Shown here piece after piece: positions 26,247-34,363 of a stretch of 64,000 nt of DNA (its first letter is position 1; each line of letters starts with the position of its first letter). The stretch is from Chryseobacterium arachidis. GTDB taxonomy: Bacteria; Bacteroidota; Bacteroidia; Flavobacteriales; Weeksellaceae. The translations under genes were made by a program, and so were the position numbers. Location: assembly GCF_900129245.1 (NCBI RefSeq), contig NZ_FQUT01000004.1, positions 310,001-374,000 of the forward strand, written 5' to 3'. The notes under the pieces are model-generated. The model ran no database searches. It saw only the letters and a program-made list of their open reading frames with translations, and was not told where the DNA came from.

Positions 26247-27155
26247 TTATTTTTCTAAGATTAAATTTTCGGATCTCAGATATGAATAATCTTCTTCTAA
26301 CACCAAATGGCGATAAGCCGTTTGAATTTTCGATGATAAACTGTCTTCCCAGTTCAGTTTGAAAGGAATGTTATCCAAAGAATCTAATGCTACAATTTCG
26401 GCTGCTGTTCCACAGAAAAAGCCCGCATCTGTACCCTGCATTTCTTCCGGTTTGAAGAATTTCTCTTCGTAAGAGATTCCCAGATTATCACAGATTTCAA
26501 AAACTGTTGCTCTTGTGATTCCCGGAAGAATACTTCCTTTTGCCGGTGTGAAAAGTTTTCCGTCTTTCTCGAAGAAAATATTGGCTCCTGAACTTTCAGC
26601 TACATTTCCGTCAGCATCAAGGACCAACGCTTCATCAAAACCTTTATCCTTAGCTTCCTGACAAGCTAAAATCGAGTTCACATAATGACCACTCACTTTT
26701 GCTTCAACTTTGAAAGCTTTTGGGTTAGGACGTTCAAAAGAAGAAGTCATAATTCTCATTTTGTTGGCGAGATAACCGTTATCCCAATTCCAAACCTCGA
26801 TGACGAGATAACTTTTTTGACCCTTTGATAATGCCATATTTGGAGAGCAAATGACAATCGGACGGATATATGCATTACTCAAATTATTAATTTCCAATAA
26901 TTTGTAAGTTGCTTCTACCATTTCTTCAGTAGAATAATCAAAAGGCATCATCATCGTTTCGGCAGATTTTCTCAATCTGTCGTAATGTTCCTCTGCTTTG
27001 AAAATTTTGGTTCCGTTGACTGTTTTATAAGATTTAATTCCTTCGAAAACGGCATATCCGTAGTGTAAAGATTGGCCGTACAAGTCGGTCTTGGCTTCTT
27101 TTGCTTTCACATATTCCCCATCAAAGAAGAGAACACTGTCGTCATTGTAATACAT
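26247..27155 (-). CDS. ilvE: Branched-chain amino acid aminotransferase
   Basis: 302 residues, fold type IV PLP enzyme. LYGQSLHYGYAVFEGIKSYK begins the family core; the PLP Lys is K153 in EAKVSGHYVNS; ALVLDADGNVAESSGANIF and GILPGITRATV-like ILPGITRATVFEI follow. It transaminates the 2-oxo acids to Ile, Val and Leu with glutamate. It is the first structural gene of the ilv operon and is preceded by a leader-peptide attenuator, so expression should follow the supply of charged Ile/Val tRNA. Confidence 0.94.
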   Translation of the reverse strand: MYYNDDSVLFFDGEYVKAKEAKTDLYGQSLHYGYAVFEGIKSYKTVNGTKIFKAEEHYDRLRKSAETMMMPFDYSTEEMVEATYKLLEINNLSNAYIRPIVICSPNMALSKGQKSYLVIEVWNWDNGYLANKMRIMTSSFERPNPKAFKVEAKVSGHYVNSILACQEAKDKGFDEALVLDADGNVAESSGANIFFEKDGKLFTPAKGSILPGITRATVFEICDNLGISYEEKFFKPEEMQGTDAGFFCGTAAEIVALDSLDNIPFKLNWEDSLSSKIQTAYRHLVLEEDYSYLRSENLILEK

Positions 27156-27203
27156 TTTGTGCTGATTTTTTATGTTTGTTATTTGTCTGTTTTAAATAAA
27201 AAA

Positions 27204-27226
27204 ACCACTCTCGTGATGAGAGTGGT
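27204..27226 (-). terminator. Attenuator terminator of the ilv operon
   Basis: Perfect stem ACCACTCTC-GTGAT-GAGAGTGGT with TTTTTTTATTT after it on the minus strand. It lies between the leader peptide stop and ilvE. GGTGGT within the leader (complement of 27269-27274) can pair with the ACCAC of the 5' arm (27222-27226) and would disrupt the terminator, as an antiterminator does. Confidence 0.88.
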
Positions 27227-27242
27227 CTGTAGTATTTCAATT

Positions 27243-27323
27243 TCAAAAATTATCACAAGCCATCCCCCACCACCGGAATCCGATAATGCTAATAATGACA
27301 ATAATAATTACTGAATAACTCAT
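27243..27323 (-). CDS. ilv leader peptide (attenuation)
   Basis: A 26-codon ORF starting MSYS; codons 5-14 are Val-Ile-Ile-Ile-Val-Ile-Ile-Ser-Ile-Ile, that is seven Ile and two Val in ten codons, followed by GFRWWGMACDNF. It starts about 12 bases after the predicted transcription start and ends 17 bases before the terminator hairpin. A shortage of charged Ile or Val tRNA would stall the ribosome here and allow read-through into ilvE. Composition, order and spacing are seen; the mechanism is inferred from known amino-acid operon attenuators. Confidence 0.88.
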   Translation of the reverse strand: MSYSVIIIVIISIIGFRWWGMACDNF

Positions 27324-27342
27324 CTTTTTGTTTTGAACGGTA

Positions 27343-27371
27343 CAAATGTATAAACTTTATTGAATTTTCAA
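27343..27371 (-). promoter_or_regulatory. Promoter of the ilv operon
   Basis: On the minus strand TTG (27371-27369) and TACATTTG (27350-27343) are 18 bp apart, a good Bacteroidota promoter. The leader peptide starts 20 bases beyond the -7 box. Between 27372 and 27599 I see only AT-rich sequence. Confidence 0.75.
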
Positions 27372-27599
27372 TACAAAAATCAAATTATAAATATCAAAAA
27401 CTCATAAAAGATTTATTTTAATACGATATTCATCAAAATTAAAACAAGTTATAAAATTCTAATTTTCAATCTATTAAACTCCAAAAAATTACGATGCCTA
27501 AAATTTGCTTTAGATCATAAAAAGAAGATTAAAAATCTTGTAAAATAATTTTCAAGGATATCTTTTTCAAAGTTTAAATGGCTTCTAACAATCAAAAAA

Positions 27600-27623
27600 G
27601 AAGCCTACCTTTCGATAGACTTC
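27600..27623 (-). terminator. Terminator of the RND efflux operon
   Basis: On the minus strand GAAGTCTATC-GAAA-GGTAGGCTTC: a 10-bp stem with two G-U pairs, a GNRA tetraloop and TTTTTTG after it. It lies 24 bases past the outer-membrane factor gene. Confidence 0.88.
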
Positions 27624-27647
27624 CTTGAGAAAAATTGAGTTATGAAT

Positions 27648-29114
27648 TTATTTTTTAACAGGTTCCGGCGAAGCTACAGGATTTTGATCCCAACCGCCCC
27701 CAAGTGCTCTGTACACTGCAACACTTGCTTTCATTTGATTGACCTTCTTTTCCACAAGCTCAAATCTCGATTCTAAAGCATCGCGCTGAGTCAGCAAAAC
27801 TTCCATATAATCTGCACGGGCATATTTAAACAAGTCATTGGAAATATCGATGGACTTTGTCAGAGCATCCACTTCCTTCGTTTTAATGTCCAGACTGTTT
27901 TCTAAGTTTTTAATTTTAGAAAGCTGGTTGGTTACTTCAATATAAGCACTTAAGACCGTCTGCTCATAATGATAAACCGCCTGAACCTGTTTTGCATTGG
28001 CATTATAATATGCAGCTTTAATGGCGCTTCTATTAATCAACGGAGCCGTCAGCTCACCTGCTAAAGAAAATAAAAAGGATTCGGGCTTAATCAAATAGGT
28101 CGGATTAAAAGCCTGTAATCCAACACCGGCACCAATATCAAGTGATGGATAAAATCTTGCTTTTGCTGATTTGATATCTAATTTTGAGGCAGCCAGCTCA
28201 TATTCAGCCTGCTTAATATCCGGACGGTTTTCCAACAATTCTGAAGGAATTCCTGAGTAAACAGTCTGCGGAACAACCGAATCAAAATTCTGGCTTCTTT
28301 CCACAGGCTGAGGAAATCTTCCGACCAAATAATTGATCCTGTTTTCCGTTTCCACGATTTTCTGCTGAATATCATACTGCATTCCTTGCGTTTTCAGAAC
28401 CTGTGCCTGAAATCTTTTCACTGCCAGTTCATTGGATCTTGCATTCTTTTTTAATTCCTTAATAATATCCAGCGCATTTTCCTGAATTTTAATGTTTTGA
28501 TTTAAAATAACCAATTCATTATCCAGCGCTAATAATTCGTAATAAGAATCAGCAATTTCTGAAATCAGATTGGTGATCATGAAGTTTTTACCTTCCACAC
28601 TCGCCAAATATCTCTGAACCTGAGCTTTTTTCGCATTGTGAAGTTTGCCCCAAATATCCGTTTCCCATTTCGCCTGAACACCTACTCCGAAATCAAAAAG
28701 CGGATCCGGCATTTCTTTTCCAGGCTCCATTTCTGTATTGGCTTCCATCGCTCCAATATTTGTGTAACGACTTACTTTATCAACTCCAGCTCCTGCTTTA
28801 AAGCCAACAGATGGTAAGTACTCACCTTTTTTAGCTTTAATTTCATTTTTAGAAATTTCGATTTCCTGAAGAACGATATTTAATTCCTGATTATTCTGCA
28901 ACGCCTGATTAATCAGATGCTGAAGATTCGGATCACTGAAATATTCATTCCATTTCTGTTTTCCTGTATTAATCGTATCATTTTCGGCTGATGCATATTT
29001 CTCAGGAACCGTCCTGTTTTCAGCACCCTGTTGTATGTCTACTGATTTGCAGGCAGCGAGACTTAACAAAAAGAAAGCGGTGCCTGCATATTGATATATT
29101 TTACTCTTATTCAT
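27648..29114 (-). CDS. RND efflux outer-membrane factor (NodT/OprM family lipoprotein)
   Basis: 488 residues. Lipoprotein signal FFLLSLAAC with acylated Cys, then two outer-membrane efflux protein repeats; SEIADSYYELLALDNELVIL and RPDIKQAEYELAASKLDIKSA-type helices are typical (quoted in part). It forms the trimeric outer-membrane channel of the pump. Its start overlaps the end of the permease gene by eight bases, so translation is coupled. It is the last gene of the operon. Confidence 0.93.
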   Translation of the reverse strand: MNKSKIYQYAGTAFFLLSLAACKSVDIQQGAENRTVPEKYASAENDTINTGKQKWNEYFSDPNLQHLINQALQNNQELNIVLQEIEISKNEIKAKKGEYLPSVGFKAGAGVDKVSRYTNIGAMEANTEMEPGKEMPDPLFDFGVGVQAKWETDIWGKLHNAKKAQVQRYLASVEGKNFMITNLISEIADSYYELLALDNELVILNQNIKIQENALDIIKELKKNARSNELAVKRFQAQVLKTQGMQYDIQQKIVETENRINYLVGRFPQPVERSQNFDSVVPQTVYSGIPSELLENRPDIKQAEYELAASKLDIKSAKARFYPSLDIGAGVGLQAFNPTYLIKPESFLFSLAGELTAPLINRSAIKAAYYNANAKQVQAVYHYEQTVLSAYIEVTNQLSKIKNLENSLDIKTKEVDALTKSIDISNDLFKYARADYMEVLLTQRDALESRFELVEKKVNQMKASVAVYRALGGGWDQNPVASPEPVKK

Positions 29115-32100
29115 AATGGATCATGTCTTCGCTTAAAGGTGATTCGTCTTCATCTTTGATCATTTTTCTGCCGTCCGATAGTTTGGCAAAAATGTAGTAG
29201 AGCCCAGGAATTACAATAACCCCAAACAAGGTTCCGATCAACATTCCTCCCAATGCGGAAGCTCCGATGGTATGGTTTCCGATAGCCCCTGCTCCACCCG
29301 CAAAAACAAGCGGTACCAAACCTGCAATAAATGCAAATGAAGTCATTAAAATAGGTCTGAAACGGGCTCTTGAACCTTCAATTGCCGCTTCCAGAATAGA
29401 ATCTCCTGCCTGTCTCCTTTTCACAGCAACTTCTACGATTAACACGGCATTTTTTCCTAATAACCCAATGATCATAATTAAACCAACCTGTGCATAGATA
29501 TCATTTTCAAGCCCCATTGCTTTTAACAATAAGAAAGATCCGAAAACTCCGACCGGTAATGAAAACAATACCGCAAACGGAATAATGAAACTTTCGTACT
29601 GCGCCGCCAATACAAGATAAACAAATACCAAAACAACAAGGAATACATAGATTGCTTCATTCCCACGTTGTGCTTCATCATAAGACAATCCTTCCCAAGC
29701 TACTTTGTAACCGTGAGGTAAGGTTTTTGCTGCCACTTCATTTATTACCTGAATCGCATCAGCCGTTGTATAACCTTCAGCCGGAAGTCCACGAATTGCC
29801 GCCGAATTGTACATATTATAACGTGTAATTTCGTTTGGTCCCTGCGTTTTTTTCATCGTCATAAACGCTGAATAAGGAACCATTTCACCATGATCATTTT
29901 TCACATATAATCCTAAAATATCTGTCGGGAGTCTTCTGAATTCCGGAGAAGACTGAACATATACTTTAAAGAACTGTCCGAAACGGATAAATCCCTGCTC
30001 GTAAGTACTACCAATTAAAATATTCAGATTTTCCATGGCTGTTCCTATGGAAACTCCCTTCTGCATCGCTGCATTATTATCAAAAACCAATTCGTACTGA
30101 GGATAATTGGCTGCGAAGAAAGTGAATACTCCGGTTAATTCTTTGCGCTTTTTAAGCTGAGCAATGAAATCTTTATTGATTTTATCAAAATCCTGATAAT
30201 TGGTCGTTCTGTTCATATCCAATAATCTCATCGAGAAACCTCCCGAAGATCCGAAACCGGGAACTGCAGGCGGTTCAAAGAACTCTATCGTAGCTCCAAG
30301 ATCTTTAGATTTTTCTTCAAGCTCTTCCATGATTTCTTTTACATTATGCTCACGGTCATTCCAGCTTTTAAGGTTAATCAGACACGTTCCGGCATTAGAA
30401 CCACGACCTTCCGTCATAATTTCGTAACCCGCCAAAGAGGAAACCGATTCTACTCCATCCACACCCTGACAGATTTTCTGTAATGCTCTTGAAACTTTAT
30501 TCGTTTGCTCTAATGTCGATCCCGGAGGCGTTTGCACAATCGCATAAATTGTCCCTTGATCTTCATTCGGAATGAAACCTCCCGGAAGCGCTTTATTCAC
30601 GATAAAAATTCCGACACAGAAAGCGACTAAAATTCCCCATGTGACCACTTTTCTTGTAACAATTTTTCTTAAAAATGAAACATATCTTCCTGTCACCTTA
30701 TCAAATCCTCTGTTGAAAGAATCTAAGGCTTTCGTGAAAATATTAGACTTTTTAGTTTTTCCATGGTGATTTTTCAATAACATTGCTGCCAAAACGGGAG
30801 TTAATGTTAAAGCCACAACCGCAGAAATTACAATAGAACTCGCCATTGTAATCGAAAACTGACGATAGAATGTCCCGACAGGACCTGTCATGAATGAGAT
30901 CGGGATAAACACAGCAACCATTACCGCCGTAATTGCGATAATCGCACCTGCAATTTCTCCCATAACTTCTTTTACGGCTTTGTAAGGTGTAATGTCGCTT
31001 TCTTCCATCTTTGCGTGAACGGCTTCGATAACAACAATCGCGTTATCCACCACAATTCCAATGGCTAAAACCAAGGCGAAAAGGGTTACCAAGTTGATCG
31101 ACATTCCAAACATTTGGATCACAAAGAAAGTTCCGATCAATGAAACAGGAACGGCAATAATTGGGATTAATGTTGAACGCCAATCGCCAAGGAAAATAAA
31201 TACCACAATCGCTACCAAAATGAAGGCATCTCTTAAGGTGTGCATTACCTGCTCAATCGATGCATCCAAAAATTGTGAAACGTCGTAACTGATCTTATAA
31301 TCCACTCCGGGAGGGAAATTTCCTTTCATTTCCTCCAGTTTTGCTTTCACATCTTTAATAACATCATTGGCATTACTTCCATAGTTTTGTTTTAATACAA
31401 TCGAAGCGGAAGGATGGCCGTCAAGATTTGAATAAATATCAAAAAACTCACTTCCTAATTCGACTTTTGCAACATCTTTCAGCTTAATGTTTTCTCCTTC
31501 TGAATTGGAACGGACAATTATATTTTCATATTCTTCAGGTTTATTATATTGACCTTTATAGGTAAGAACATATTCTAAAGACTGCGCTGCAATCCCTGAA
31601 CTCTGCCCGATTCTTCCGGGACGCCCGATGATACTTTGCTCGCCAATGGCTTTCATCACTTCATCCACGGAAATCGAATAGGCACGCATTCTGTCAGGAT
31701 TAAGCCAGATACGCATCGCATATCTTCTACTTCCCAAGATCTGAGATTTTGCAATCCCGTGAATACGGTTGATTTCAGGAATAATATTTACCGTCGCATA
31801 GTTATAAAGAAACTTTTCATCCATGCTTTTATTGGTGCTGTAAAGGTTGACGTACATCAACATACTCGGCTGGATAGGGTTTACCACAACTCCTTCTTTC
31901 TGAACCAGTTCCGGAAGCAATGGCATCACCTGATCCACTCTGGTTTTAACCAAAACTACCGCTTCATTGGGATCGGTTCCGGGGTCGAAAATAACGTTTA
32001 CTGTGGCTTCTCCGGCACTCGTTGCATCGGTTGTGATATAACGCATACCCTGAACTCCGTTGATGGCATTTTCAATCGTAATCAATGAAGATTTTACCAA

Positions 32101-32268
32101 AACATCGGCACTCGCTCCGGGATAAGCAATCGTAACAGCAACAGTAGTCGGAGCAATTTTAGGAAACTGTTCGGTAGGCAGCTGCTTGATCGCCAAGCCT
32201 CCGATAAATAAGATCACAACCGATAATACGATGGCAAATACCGGTCGGTGTATTACTTTTTTAAACAT
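29107..32268 (-). CDS. RND efflux permease (HAE1/AcrB family)
   Basis: 1053 residues, 12 membrane helices and two large periplasmic loops. Starts MFKKVIHRPVFAIVLSVVIL. Porter-domain signatures such as TIAYPGASADV are present. In TM4 the proton-relay position reads GIVVDNAIVVIEAV: the first Asp is kept while the second of the usual DD pair is Asn. The TM10 Lys is present in GLLGKNAVLIVEV. It exports drugs or other amphiphiles through the trimeric pump. Operon order adaptor-permease-outer factor; no local repressor gene is obvious. Confidence 0.94.
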   Translation of the reverse strand: MFKKVIHRPVFAIVLSVVILFIGGLAIKQLPTEQFPKIAPTTVAVTIAYPGASADVLVKSSLITIENAINGVQGMRYITTDATSAGEATVNVIFDPGTDPNEAVVLVKTRVDQVMPLLPELVQKEGVVVNPIQPSMLMYVNLYSTNKSMDEKFLYNYATVNIIPEINRIHGIAKSQILGSRRYAMRIWLNPDRMRAYSISVDEVMKAIGEQSIIGRPGRIGQSSGIAAQSLEYVLTYKGQYNKPEEYENIIVRSNSEGENIKLKDVAKVELGSEFFDIYSNLDGHPSASIVLKQNYGSNANDVIKDVKAKLEEMKGNFPPGVDYKISYDVSQFLDASIEQVMHTLRDAFILVAIVVFIFLGDWRSTLIPIIAVPVSLIGTFFVIQMFGMSINLVTLFALVLAIGIVVDNAIVVIEAVHAKMEESDITPYKAVKEVMGEIAGAIIAITAVMVAVFIPISFMTGPVGTFYRQFSITMASSIVISAVVALTLTPVLAAMLLKNHHGKTKKSNIFTKALDSFNRGFDKVTGRYVSFLRKIVTRKVVTWGILVAFCVGIFIVNKALPGGFIPNEDQGTIYAIVQTPPGSTLEQTNKVSRALQKICQGVDGVESVSSLAGYEIMTEGRGSNAGTCLINLKSWNDREHNVKEIMEELEEKSKDLGATIEFFEPPAVPGFGSSGGFSMRLLDMNRTTNYQDFDKINKDFIAQLKKRKELTGVFTFFAANYPQYELVFDNNAAMQKGVSIGTAMENLNILIGSTYEQGFIRFGQFFKVYVQSSPEFRRLPTDILGLYVKNDHGEMVPYSAFMTMKKTQGPNEITRYNMYNSAAIRGLPAEGYTTADAIQVINEVAAKTLPHGYKVAWEGLSYDEAQRGNEAIYVFLVVLVFVYLVLAAQYESFIIPFAVLFSLPVGVFGSFLLLKAMGLENDIYAQVGLIMIIGLLGKNAVLIVEVAVKRRQAGDSILEAAIEGSRARFRPILMTSFAFIAGLVPLVFAGGAGAIGNHTIGASALGGMLIGTLFGVIVIPGLYYIFAKLSDGRKMIKDEDESPLSEDMIHYE

Positions 32269-32283
32269 AATTTTGCTTTTTAA

Positions 32284-33366
32284 TTACTCGGCATACAGAT
32301 CCAGATTCGACATTACTTTTTCAGGTTTTTGGAATTTGGATCTGATTTTTTGGTTTTCCTGAACCATTCTAAGACCGTCCAGCAGGATTCTTTCATCCTT
32401 TCCGAGACCTGAAGCTACAACATACAGATGCGGTAATTCGGCAGCAATTTTTATTTCTCTTGCCTTTACTTTGTTGTCTTTTGTGATAACATAGACATAT
32501 TTCTTTTCTAATTCTTCAAAAGTTGCTTTCTGAGGAATCAGCATAGCATTCGCAAAAGGTGATGTAATGACAACATTTCCTGTTTCACCATATCTTAACA
32601 GTCCTTTTGGATTCGGGAACGTTGCTCTGTAGGCAATATTTCCGGTTTCGTTGTCGAAATCAGACTCAATGGTTTCTACTACACCATCCTGAGTAAATTC
32701 TTTTCCGTTGGCCATTCTCAAACGAACGTGAAGCGGATCGTTATCCTTTCTTTCATCCATTTGATTTAGATATTCAGCTTCCGGAACATTGAAATATACC
32801 CACATTTTACTGTTGTCGGATAGTTCAGTAATTAATTCGCCATCATCCACCAAACTTCCTTTCCTTACATGCAGTCTTCCAACAATTCCTGCAAACGGAG
32901 CACGGATTTCTGTGAAACCTAAATGGGTATTGGTTGAAGAGAGTTCAGCCTTTGCCTTTTCATACCTTGCTTTTGCCATTGCCATTTCCTGAGGCGCAAC
33001 AATATCTTTAGCTGCAAGATTTTTAGTATTTTGATATTCGATTTCGGCGTATTTGGCTTCTGCTTTGGCACGATTTACATCAGATTCGTATAAATTAGGC
33101 ATGATTTTAAACAAAAGCTGACCTTTCTGAACAATCTGCCCTTCATCCACATACATCCCCTGAATATATCCTTTTTCCTGAGCACGAAGTTCAATATGAT
33201 TGATAGAGCGGATTTGTGCAACATAATCCTTATCGATAATTGTATCTTTTATAAGCGGACTTGTCACGTTAAATGATGCCTCTTCTGTTTTTTCCTTTTT
33301 TTCTGATTGGCAGCTTACGCACAGAATAAGGCACAGATTGATATACATGAGACTTTTCTTGACCAT
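32284..33366 (-). CDS. RND efflux periplasmic adaptor (membrane fusion lipoprotein)
   Basis: 360 residues. Lipoprotein signal ending LILCVSC (Cys 19). Split lipoyl halves are ELRAQEKGYIQGMYVDEGQI and TEIRAPFAGIVGRLHVRKGS. An alpha-hairpin of about 50 residues and beta-barrel/membrane-proximal domains follow. It bridges permease and outer-membrane channel. It is the first gene of the operon, 15 bases ahead of the permease gene. Confidence 0.92.
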   Translation of the reverse strand: MVKKSLMYINLCLILCVSCQSEKKEKTEEASFNVTSPLIKDTIIDKDYVAQIRSINHIELRAQEKGYIQGMYVDEGQIVQKGQLLFKIMPNLYESDVNRAKAEAKYAEIEYQNTKNLAAKDIVAPQEMAMAKARYEKAKAELSSTNTHLGFTEIRAPFAGIVGRLHVRKGSLVDDGELITELSDNSKMWVYFNVPEAEYLNQMDERKDNDPLHVRLRMANGKEFTQDGVVETIESDFDNETGNIAYRATFPNPKGLLRYGETGNVVITSPFANAMLIPQKATFEELEKKYVYVITKDNKVKAREIKIAAELPHLYVVASGLGKDERILLDGLRMVQENQKIRSKFQKPEKVMSNLDLYAE

Positions 33367-33467
33367 GATGATAATTTTATAATATTTTTAAATTGAAAAA
33401 TAGAATGTTAAGCTTTCAAATCAGATATTGAAAACTTTAAGGCTTTTCGGTAAAAAGTATTGTAAAA

Positions 33468-33923
33468 TCACAGTCGGATGACCCTGTACTGAATGTACAG
33501 ATCATCATAAGATAGAATTAAATGCTCGGAATGAGCGAATGAAACAGCATTTTGTTTATCGTGAAATATTGTAACGAAACCGGAAACTAACTTCCAGAAT
33601 TCGTCCCTCAACATCATTGCAAACTCGGGAGAGGCAGAAGTTTCTACATTGTCATCATTTTCAGAGTCGCTTTCAGAAAGCGCTCTGATTTTACTGAAAT
33701 GAGGACGGCTGTGGTTGTAACAATCAATTTCAGCCTGTCTTTCCAAAGATCTTAAAGTCTTACCGTCTTTTTGGTGGTCTCTGATAAAAATATTTGCTGT
33801 AAAATCTATATCGGAAGAATCATCAGTCGACATATACTGTTGCATTTGCCCATAATACAAACCTAAAACAGTAAGTAATGCAAATAGTAAACTGTATAAA
33901 TATTGGAAAAAACCTCGATGCAT
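33468..33923 (-). CDS. Hypothetical single-helix membrane protein
   Basis: 151 residues with one N-terminal hydrophobic helix (YLYSLLFALLTVLGLYYG), then a polar region rich in Asp and Ser (ESDSENDDNVETSASPE) and a C-terminal alpha/beta segment ending LYIQYRVIRL. No family is recognised. It has its own promoter and lies 101 bases before the efflux adaptor on the same strand, but a functional link is not supported by sequence. The predicted transcript starts only a few bases before the ATG, so the mRNA may be leaderless. Confidence 0.55.
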   Translation of the reverse strand: MHRGFFQYLYSLLFALLTVLGLYYGQMQQYMSTDDSSDIDFTANIFIRDHQKDGKTLRSLERQAEIDCYNHSRPHFSKIRALSESDSENDDNVETSASPEFAMMLRDEFWKLVSGFVTIFHDKQNAVSFAHSEHLILSYDDLYIQYRVIRL

Positions 33924-33930
33924 TGCGCGA

Positions 33931-33961
33931 CAAAGGTAAGTAAACTTTAAAATCAGTACAA
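33931..33961 (-). promoter_or_regulatory. Promoter of the 33468-33923 gene
   Basis: On the minus strand TTG (33961-33959) and TACCTTTG (33938-33931) are 20 bp apart. The -7 box ends seven bases before the start codon. The remaining spacer to 34250 shows no other clear signal. Confidence 0.6.
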
Positions 33962-34251
33962 ATAATGGTGACTAAAAAATTGTTAAATCAGAAAAAATAG
34001 AAGTTTAACAGATATTTGCTGTTTTACATTTATCTTATTTTCTTCCTTTTTTTGATGGGTAATTCTATTTACAGGAAAATCTAATTTTATTATCTTAGAA
34101 AAGAGAAAAGGTTCATAATGATTAGTCGTAGAAAGTGTTGCAAACAGTGAAAATGATTTTAGAACCGATATGGATTTAGAATATAATCTGAAATTTAATC
34201 CAAAAAATTCTTAATGATGTTACAAATAAAAATCATATATAGATTAGATTT

Positions 34252-34280
34252 TTGATCTTCAAGAAAACTGCCTATATTGC
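34252..34280 (+). promoter_or_regulatory. Promoter ahead of the 34364 gene
   Basis: TTG (34252-34254) and TATATTGC (34273-34280), 18 bp apart. The -7 box has one base off TAnnTTTG. Confidence 0.5.
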
Positions 34281-34363
34281 AGTAAAAATGTAAAAGCTCA
34301 GACGAATATCAACTGATAAATATGAAAAGACAGTTGATATCTTTGAATAGACTTAAAAATACC

